From NCBI GenBank assembly GCA_046316025.1, contig JBKCXU010000108.1, positions 62,001 to 126,000 on the forward strand: DNA of 64,000 bases, read 5' to 3'. The notes below the pieces were generated by a model. The model was given only the letters and a program-made list of their open reading frames with translations, searched no databases and was not told the DNA's origin. This DNA is from JAJTHJ01 sp046316025. GTDB lineage: Bacteria; Pseudomonadota; Gammaproteobacteria; Burkholderiales; Burkholderiaceae_F. Of the stretch, positions 58,920 to 64,000 are shown piece after piece (the stretch's first letter is position 1; every line of letters starts with the position of its first letter). Position numbers and translations under genes: made by a program.

Positions 58920-59380
58920 TGAGTACCGAGCATCTGTTCGAGGGCGGGCTGCGCTGGACCGGCGCGGCGAGCGAGGTCGAGGGGAAGCTGCGATTGGAAC
59001 GGGCCTTCGTGGTCGAGTTTCCCGGCAAGGCGGCCATCGAGGGATCGTCGCCCGCGGTGTTCAAGGGCGACGCTGGATTGCACAACACGGCGACGTTGAT
59101 GGTCGCCTAGCTGATGGCCTGCCACCACCTGACCTACGTGGCGGTGTGCGAGGCCGCGGGCGTGAAGCTCGTCTCGTACACCGACCGGGGCAGCGGCAAG
59201 CTTGCAATCAAGGACGGCAAGATGCGGATGGTCGAGGTCGTGCTGCGGCCGCGGGTGAAGATCGCCGAGGCGGCGCAACTCGAACGCGCCACCGCGCTGC
59301 ATGCCAAGGCGCATGCGAACTGCTTCATGTCGAACTCGGTCAACTTTGAGGTCAAGATCGAGCCGGAGGTGACGGCATGA
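58919..59380 (+). pseudogene. OsmC-family (SACOL1771-like) peroxidase interrupted by in-frame TAG
   Basis: A frame of 154 codons with one internal TAG at 59108-59110. N-terminal part: STEHLFEGGLRWTGAASEVE to LHNTATLMVA. After the stop, in the same frame: LMACHHLTYVAVCEAAGVK, YTDRGSGKLAIKDGKM, VLRPRV, AKAHANCFMSNSVNF. Both conserved Cys (ACHH and ANCF) and the AH-x-CF block are kept. The family usually has Ser or Ala where TAG stands (TCG to TAG would be one change). It overlaps thiS by 1 base and thiG by 4 (ATGA), so the stop may reduce coupled translation of thiG unless reinitiation occurs at ATG 59114. Either a recent nonsense mutation, a sequence error or suppression. Confidence 0.8.
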
Positions 59381-60174
59381 CGGCCGACCCGCTGCGCATC
59401 GGTACGCGCGAGTTTTCGTCCCGGCTGCTGCTCGGCACAGGCAAGTACAAGGATCTCGCGCAGACGCGGGAAGCGGTCGCCGCGAGCGGCGCGCAGATCG
59501 TCACCGTGGCGATACGCCGCACCAACATCGGCCAGAACCCGAACGAGCCGAGCCTGCTCGACGTGTTGCCGCCGGCCGAATACACGATCCTGCCCAATAG
59601 CGCCGGCTGTTACAGCGCCGAAGACGCGGTGCGCACGCTGCGGCTGGCGCGCGAACTGCTGGACGGCCACACGCTCACCAAGCTCGAAGTGCTGGGCGAC
59701 CCGCAGACGCTGTACCCGAACATGCCGGAGACGATCAAGGCCGCCGCGACGCTGGTGCGCGAAGGCTTCGAGGTGATGGTCTATTGCAGCGACGACCCGA
59801 TCCAGGCGCAGGTGCTGGAGTCGATCGGCTGCGTGGCGGTGATGCCGCTCGCGTCTCTGATCGGCTCGGGCATGGGGATTCTCAACCCGTGGAACATCCA
59901 ATTGATACTGGAGCGCGCCAAGGTGCCGGTGATCGTCGATGCCGGGGTGGGCACCGCGAGCGACGCCGCCATTGCGATGGAACTGGGTTGCGCCGGCGTG
60001 CTGATGAACACCGCCGTGGCACTCGCCCGCGATCCGGTGCTGATGGCGAGCGCGATGGGCAAGGCGGTCGAAGCCGGCCGCGCCGCGTATCTCGCGGGAC
60101 GGATGCCGAAGAAGCTCTACGGCGCGCAGCCGAGTTCGCCGACCGTCGGCGTCATCGGCAGCGCCAAGGCGTGA
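59377..60174 (+). CDS. thiG: ThiG, thiazole synthase
   Basis: A 265-residue TIM-barrel enzyme that joins deoxyxylulose phosphate, ThiS-thiocarboxylate sulfur and dehydroglycine (or glycine imine) into the thiamine thiazole. The Schiff-base Lys lies in TKLEVLGDPQTLYPN. Phosphate-binding loops VIVDAGVGTASDAAIAMELG and GVLMNTAVA are intact. ATG overlaps the OsmC frame (ATGA). A family-A repeat follows. The order thiS-thiG-trmB is typical for betaproteobacteria; the interposed OsmC frame is not. Confidence 0.95.
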   Translation: MTADPLRIGTREFSSRLLLGTGKYKDLAQTREAVAASGAQIVTVAIRRTNIGQNPNEPSLLDVLPPAEYTILPNSAGCYSAEDAVRTLRLARELLDGHTLTKLEVLGDPQTLYPNMPETIKAAATLVREGFEVMVYCSDDPIQAQVLESIGCVAVMPLASLIGSGMGILNPWNIQLILERAKVPVIVDAGVGTASDAAIAMELGCAGVLMNTAVALARDPVLMASAMGKAVEAGRAAYLAGRMPKKLYGAQPSSPTVGVIGSAKA

Positions 60175-60238
60175 CGTGTCTCTCCCTGCGCGGCTTCTCA
60201 CGGCGCCGAGCGGTGTCGCGCCTCCAACGACGAGCCTT

Positions 60239-60392
60239 CCCTCACCCCAACCCCTCTCCCGGGGGGGCGGAAGCGGGACTTCGCAAAGCGAACGCTTTGC
60301 GCCGCTGGAGCGACGCGAGCCTGCCAGCGAGCGGCTCCGGGGCTTAAACCCTCTCCCCCCGGGAGAGGGTGGCGCGCAGCGCCGGGTGAGGG
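60239..60392. repeat. Family-A palindromic repeat overlapping the trmB start
   Basis: Ends CCCTCACCCCAACCCC and GGTGAGGG, with hairpins CTCTCCCGGGGGGG / CCCCCCGGGAGAGGG and CGCAAAGCGAACGCTTTGCG. The terminal GGTGAGGGAAGACCGC is identical to the 24.2 kb copy and carries the trmB GTG. Confidence 0.85.
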
Positions 60393-61099
60393 AAGACCGC
60401 CCCACCCACATCCGCAGCTTCGCCCTCCGCCGCGGTCGCGTGACCCACGCGCAGAAGCGCGGCTACGAAGAACTCTTTCCGAAGCTGGCCGTGCCGTACG
60501 CGGCCGCGCCGCTCGACCTCGCCGCCGCCTTCGGCCGAACCGCGCCGACCGTGCTGGAAATCGGCTTCGGTATGGGCGAAACCACCGCGACCATCGCTGC
60601 CGCACACCCGGAGCTGAACTTCCTCTGTGTGGAGGTCTTTGCCGCCGGCATCGGCGCGCTCGCACTGCGCTGCGAGCAGCAAGGGCTTGCCAACATCCGC
60701 ATCGTCCAGCACGACGCCGTCGACGTGGTGCGCGACATGCTGGCCCCCGACACGCTTGCCGGCGCGCACATCTTCTTCCCCGACCCCTGGCCCAAGACGC
60801 GCCACCACAAGCGGCGGCTGCTGCAGGCGCCGTTCGTGGCGCTGCTGGCAAGCCGCATTGCGCCCGGCGGCTACCTGCACTGCGCCACCGACTGGCAGCA
60901 CTATGCCGAGCAGATGCTGCAGGTGCTCACGGCCCAACCGCGGTTGGCCAATCTGCACGCCGGTTATGCGCCGGCGCCACGCAACCCGCTCGCCGAACGC
61001 CCCACCACCAAGTTCCACGCCCGCGGCCAACGGCTCGGACATGGGGTGTGGGATCTGGTGTTCGTCCGTCAGTGCGACCAGTCCACCACGCCCATGTAG
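60386..61099 (+). CDS. trmB: TrmB, tRNA (guanine-N7)-methyltransferase
   Basis: A 237-residue SAM-dependent enzyme that methylates G46 of tRNAs. Motifs: IRSFALRRGRVTHAQ near the start, LEIGFGMGETTATIAA for SAM, FFPDPWPKTRHHKRRL and TKFHARGQRLGHGVWDL. Only the GTG within the end of the family-A repeat precedes the conserved IRSF block in frame, so the repeat appears to supply the start codon; the frame is open upstream through the whole repeat. The 3' end overlaps convergent uppP by 31 bases. Confidence 0.93.
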   Translation: MREDRPTHIRSFALRRGRVTHAQKRGYEELFPKLAVPYAAAPLDLAAAFGRTAPTVLEIGFGMGETTATIAAAHPELNFLCVEVFAAGIGALALRCEQQGLANIRIVQHDAVDVVRDMLAPDTLAGAHIFFPDPWPKTRHHKRRLLQAPFVALLASRIAPGGYLHCATDWQHYAEQMLQVLTAQPRLANLHAGYAPAPRNPLAERPTTKFHARGQRLGHGVWDLVFVRQCDQSTTPM

Positions 61100-61926
61100 G
61101 CGGTCGCCAGGATCACCCCGCCGAAGACGATCCGGTACCAGGCGAACACGGTGAAGTCGTGCGTGGAGATGTAGCGGATCAACCAGCGGATGCACAGCAA
61201 CGCACTGACGAAGGCGAACACGGTGCCGACCGCAAACACCGGCAGATCGGCCACGGCCAGCGTGTCGCGCTGCTTCCATAGCGAGTAGGCGCCGGCGCCG
61301 ATCAGCGTGGGGATCGCCAGATAGAAGCTGAACTCGGTGGCCGCCTGCCGCGACAGGCCGAAGATCATGCCGCCGATGATGGTTGCCCCCGAGCGGCTGG
61401 TACCGGGGATCAGCGCCGCACATTGAGCCAGGCCCACCTTGAGCGCATCGAGCGGCCTCATGTCGTCCACGGTCTGCACGCGCGCCAGCCGCTCGCCTTG
61501 CAGGTCGCGCGCGCCGAAGCGCCGCTTGTGCCGCGCCTCGACCCACAGAATGATCACGCCGCCGACGACGAAGGCCAACGCCACCGGCACCGGGTGAAAG
61601 AGGTTGGACTTGATCCACTTGCCGAACAGCAGGCCGAGCAGCACCGCCGGCACGAAGGCAATCGCGACGTTCAGCGCAAAGCGCTGCGCCGCCGCCTGCG
61701 AGCCGATGCCGGCCAGCGTATCGACGAGCCGCCGCCGGTACTCCCACATGACCGCGAACATCGCGCCGGTCTGGATCGCCACCTCGAAGGTGGCGGCGTT
61801 CTCGCCGGTAAAGCCCAGCAACGAGGCAGCGACGATCAGATGCCCGGTCGAGGAGATCGGCAAAAACTCGGTCAGCCCCTCGACGATCCCGAGGATCGCC
61901 GCCTTGAGCAACAGCAGCCAGTCCAC
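61069..61926 (-). CDS. uppP: UppP, undecaprenyl-diphosphatase
   Basis: A 285-residue membrane phosphatase that recycles undecaprenyl diphosphate for cell-wall synthesis; its loss raises bacitracin sensitivity. The family motifs GIVEGLTEFLPISSTGH and PGTSRSGATI are both present. About eight helices. Starts MDWLLLLKAAILG. Normal length. Confidence 0.96.
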   Translation of the reverse strand: MDWLLLLKAAILGIVEGLTEFLPISSTGHLIVAASLLGFTGENAATFEVAIQTGAMFAVMWEYRRRLVDTLAGIGSQAAAQRFALNVAIAFVPAVLLGLLFGKWIKSNLFHPVPVALAFVVGGVIILWVEARHKRRFGARDLQGERLARVQTVDDMRPLDALKVGLAQCAALIPGTSRSGATIIGGMIFGLSRQAATEFSFYLAIPTLIGAGAYSLWKQRDTLAVADLPVFAVGTVFAFVSALLCIRWLIRYISTHDFTVFAWYRIVFGGVILATAYMGVVDWSH

Positions 61927-61935
61927 CGGAAACCG

Positions 61936-62469
61936 CTACTTCGGCTGCAATTCGACCCGCAGGCCAAAGCTGCCGACGCTCAGCGTGGTCGGCGCGTACT
62001 CCACACCGTCGCGGGTCAGTTCATCGGGGCGCAGCCGCAGCAGCGGCAGCGTGCCGAGGGACTGGCCGCGGTCGACGTCGGCGGCGCGGTTCAGGCTCAG
62101 GAACGGCACGCCGGTCACGCTCACTTCTTCGACGCGTGCGTCGACGAGATCGATGCCGTCGCGCGATTCGTTGAGTACCGGCGCACCGGATACCGCAATC
62201 CGCAGCGACAGCGGTAGCGCGGTGGCGGTCAGCGGCGCCGTCCAGGCGAACACCAGCCGCTGCGCGCCGACCTGCACGCTCACCTCCGGCCCCTGCACCT
62301 TGGCGCGCTCGGCTTCGCGGAACAGGCGCGCCACGGCGTCGTCGCTACGGTCGATGAAGGCGCGCTGCGCGAGCTCGGCGCGCGACAGGGTCAACTGCGG
62401 CAGGCCGAGGGAGGCGCAGCCGGCCAGCGCGGTCGCGACGAACAGCAAGAGAAGGCGGCGAGGTGTCAT
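61936..62469 (-). CDS. DUF1439 (YceB-like) lipoprotein
   Basis: A 177-residue lipoprotein with lipobox ALAGC (Cys20). The mature part starts SLGLPQLTLSRAELAQRAF, the DUF1439 pattern (YceB/Sbp-like). ATG at 62469. Function unknown; YceB-like proteins are envelope-located. It lies between uppP and the MacB-type permease on the same strand. Confidence 0.82.
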   Translation of the reverse strand: MTPRRLLLLFVATALAGCASLGLPQLTLSRAELAQRAFIDRSDDAVARLFREAERAKVQGPEVSVQVGAQRLVFAWTAPLTATALPLSLRIAVSGAPVLNESRDGIDLVDARVEEVSVTGVPFLSLNRAADVDRGQSLGTLPLLRLRPDELTRDGVEYAPTTLSVGSFGLRVELQPK

Positions 62470-62524
62470 TGGGCAGGGATCGAAGCGCACGGCAGCGGCG
62501 CACGGCGGGCGCGATGGTAACCGC

Positions 62525-63757
62525 CTACTCGTAGCGCAGCGCCTCGATCGGCAGCAGCCGCGCCGCCTTGCGCGCCGGGTAGAACCCGAAGAAGACGCCG
62601 ACCGCCGCCGAGAAGCCGACCGCCAGCGCAATCGACTCCGCCGTAATGTCTGTGCGCCAGCCGGCAAAGTGGCCGACCGCGAAGGACGCCGCCACGCCGA
62701 GCGCAATGCCGACCAGCCCGCCGAGCATCGACAGCGTGATCGCCTCGACCAAAAACTGCCGCAGGATGTCGCGCGCGCGCGCGCCGACCGCCATGCGCAA
62801 ACCGATCTCACGCGTGCGCTCGGTCACGCTCACCAGCATGATGTTCATGATGCCGATGCCGCCCACCAGCAGCGACACCGAGGCCACCGCGCCCAGCAGC
62901 AGCGTCAGCACGCGGCTGGCAGCCTCCTGCGCCTGCAAGATCTCGGTCAGGTTGCGGATGGTGAAGGGGTCGTCCGCGCCCGGCTGCACGCGTTGGCGCT
63001 GGCGCAGCAGGGCGCGGATGTCTTCTTCGATCCGCTTCATGTCCGCGCCCTCGGCCGCCTTGACGCTGATGGCGTTGACGCGCTTTAACCGCCCCTGCGC
63101 CTGCCCGAGCACGCGGTTGCGCGCGGTGGAAATCGGCAGCAGAACCACGTCGTCCTGATCCTGGCCAAAGGCGTTCTGCCCCTTGCGCGCCAGCACGCCG
63201 ACCACGGTCAGCGGCACCTTGCGCACGCGGATCGTCTGGTCGATCGGGTCGGCATCGCCGAACAACTGCTGCGCCGTGGTCTGGCCGATCAGCGCCACCT
63301 TGCCGCTGCCGCTCATCTCCGCCGGCTCGAAGCCGCGCCCGGCGGCGAGCGGCCAGTCGCGCGCGACCAGGTAGTCGTTGGTGGTGCCGAAATACTGGGT
63401 CGACCAGTTGCTGTTGCCGGCCACCACCTGCCCCGCGCCGCGCAGCGACGGCGCGGCCACCACCACGCCGGGGACTTCCAGCGCGATGGCGAGCGCGTCT
63501 TCTTCCGTCAGCGTCTGCGCCGCGCCCACGCCGAGCCGCACGCCGCTCGTGGTGGTCGAGCCGGGCAGCACCAACATCAGGTTGGAGCCCAGGCCCGCCA
63601 GTTGCTCGCGCACCCGCTCCTGCGCGCCGCTGCCCACCGCCAGCATGGCGATCACCGCGGCCACGCCGATGATCATGCCGAGCATCGTCAGCGCCGTGCG
63701 CAACTTGTTCACGCGCAGCGCCTTGAGCGCGACCTTGAGGACGGCGAGGAGGTTCAT
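62525..63757 (-). CDS. MacB-type ABC exporter permease
   Basis: A 410-residue inner-membrane protein with the MacB/FtsX architecture: a first helix (KLRTALTMLGMIIGVAAVIAML), a large periplasmic domain (about 50-280), then three C-terminal helices with SVTERTREIGLRMAVGAR and FGFYPARKAARLLPIEALRYE. The ATP-binding subunit is a separate gene upstream, overlapping at ATGA. It probably exports a lipoprotein, peptide or macrolide-like compound through MacA/TolC-type partners not in this window. Confidence 0.93.
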   Translation of the reverse strand: MNLLAVLKVALKALRVNKLRTALTMLGMIIGVAAVIAMLAVGSGAQERVREQLAGLGSNLMLVLPGSTTTSGVRLGVGAAQTLTEEDALAIALEVPGVVVAAPSLRGAGQVVAGNSNWSTQYFGTTNDYLVARDWPLAAGRGFEPAEMSGSGKVALIGQTTAQQLFGDADPIDQTIRVRKVPLTVVGVLARKGQNAFGQDQDDVVLLPISTARNRVLGQAQGRLKRVNAISVKAAEGADMKRIEEDIRALLRQRQRVQPGADDPFTIRNLTEILQAQEAASRVLTLLLGAVASVSLLVGGIGIMNIMLVSVTERTREIGLRMAVGARARDILRQFLVEAITLSMLGGLVGIALGVAASFAVGHFAGWRTDITAESIALAVGFSAAVGVFFGFYPARKAARLLPIEALRYE

Positions 63758-64000
63758 GCGTCCGCCGGAGCGGCAAAGGCCGCCAGATCGGCCGCCGCGT
63801 CGCGCGGCGCGTTGCGCGCATCGGTCTGCACGCGGCCGTCGCGGAAGGCGATCAGCCGCCCGGCATAGGCGGCCACGTCGTGCTCGTGCGTGACCAGCAC
63901 GATCGTCATGCCGCCGCGGTTTAGCTCTTGCAGCAACGCCAGGATCTCGAGCGAGGTGTGCGAGTCGAGCGCGCCAGTCGGCTCGTCGGCCAGGATCAGT
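63754..64000 (-). CDS. MacB/LolD-type ABC exporter ATP-binding protein, 5' end outside window
   Basis: The C-terminal 81 residues of an ABC ATPase. Visible: Walker B LILADEPTGALDSHTS, H-loop VLVTHEHDVAAYAGRLI and the end DAAADLAAFAAPADA. The rest, including Walker A and the signature, lies beyond the window. It is coupled (ATGA) to the MacB-type permease. Confidence 0.92.
   Translation of the reverse strand, partial: LILADEPTGALDSHTSLEILALLQELNRGGMTIVLVTHEHDVAAYAGRLIAFRDGRVQTDARNAPRDAAADLAAFAAPADA

Noticed and set aside
1..64000. CRISPR arrays, prophage genes or full insertion sequences
   Set aside because: No regularly spaced direct repeats, no phage structural genes and no transposase or integrase genes were recognised; the repeats seen are short palindromic elements.

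Overview
The window is a GC-rich bacterial chromosome segment, most likely from a betaproteobacterium of the Burkholderiales/Rhodocyclales type. This is inferred from the gene orders ybgC-tolQRAB-pal-cpoB and thiS-(osmC)-thiG-trmB, from the strong G/C bias at third codon positions, and from the many TonB, Tol-Pal, Kef and ABC systems. No phage genes, transposase genes or CRISPR arrays were seen. Small non-coding mobile or palindromic repeats are abundant.

Layout. 0-5.3 kb: end of a TPR protein, two small exported proteins and a large TonB-dependent receptor. 5.5-12.3 kb (minus strand): a four-gene peptide/nickel-type ABC importer with a fused double ATPase (Yej-like plan). 12.4-17.6 kb: the complete Tol-Pal envelope operon. 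17.7-20.3 kb: a decaying stretch around tRNA-Lys with a YeeE/YedE remnant, a zinc metallopeptidase broken by an in-frame TGA, and an XRE regulator broken by two stops, followed by a prolyl-4-hydroxylase-like enzyme. 20.5-30.6 kb: an NTP/NDP-translocase-like carrier coupled to a symporter/binding-protein fusion, a glucan-water-dikinase-like protein coupled to a serine hydrolase, and a PLD-family lipoprotein. 30.6-45.8 kb: mostly exported proteins, including two metallophosphoesterases, a SYLF protein, a GlsB-type membrane protein, a histone-H1-like basic protein, two PliG-like proteins, an LprI-like protein, a putative secreted Fam20/HipA-like kinase, a DUF3011 protein, a beta-lactamase-fold protein and an amidase, plus two regulators. 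45.9-51.8 kb: a secreted metzincin, an S9 peptidase and a beta/gamma-crystallin protein. 51.8-58.3 kb: an AraC regulator divergent from an aldehyde dehydrogenase, a KefF/KefC-like pair and a branched-chain-type binding protein. 58.4-64 kb: tRNA-Gly, thiS, a broken OsmC gene, thiG, trmB, uppP, a DUF1439 lipoprotein and a MacB-type exporter running off the end.

Three repeat families recur. Family A has CCCTCACC...GGTGAGGG ends. Family B has CCATCCCCACCC...CTCCCC hairpins. Family C has TTCCCGC...GCGGGAA cores, some with TCCACTTCCACTTCA inverted ends. A and B copies run in frame into at least four coding sequences. Two separate MITE-like elements, at 38.4 kb and 42.0 kb, both sit in CTAG targets.

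The least expected signal is a two-block promoter-like element (TTTCGGCTAGC, a fixed gap, then AAT-G). It occurs three times in the same orientation and spacing, upstream of both PliG-like genes and of a LuxR-type regulator whose receiver lacks its phosphoacceptor aspartate. This suggests a small envelope-defence regulon.
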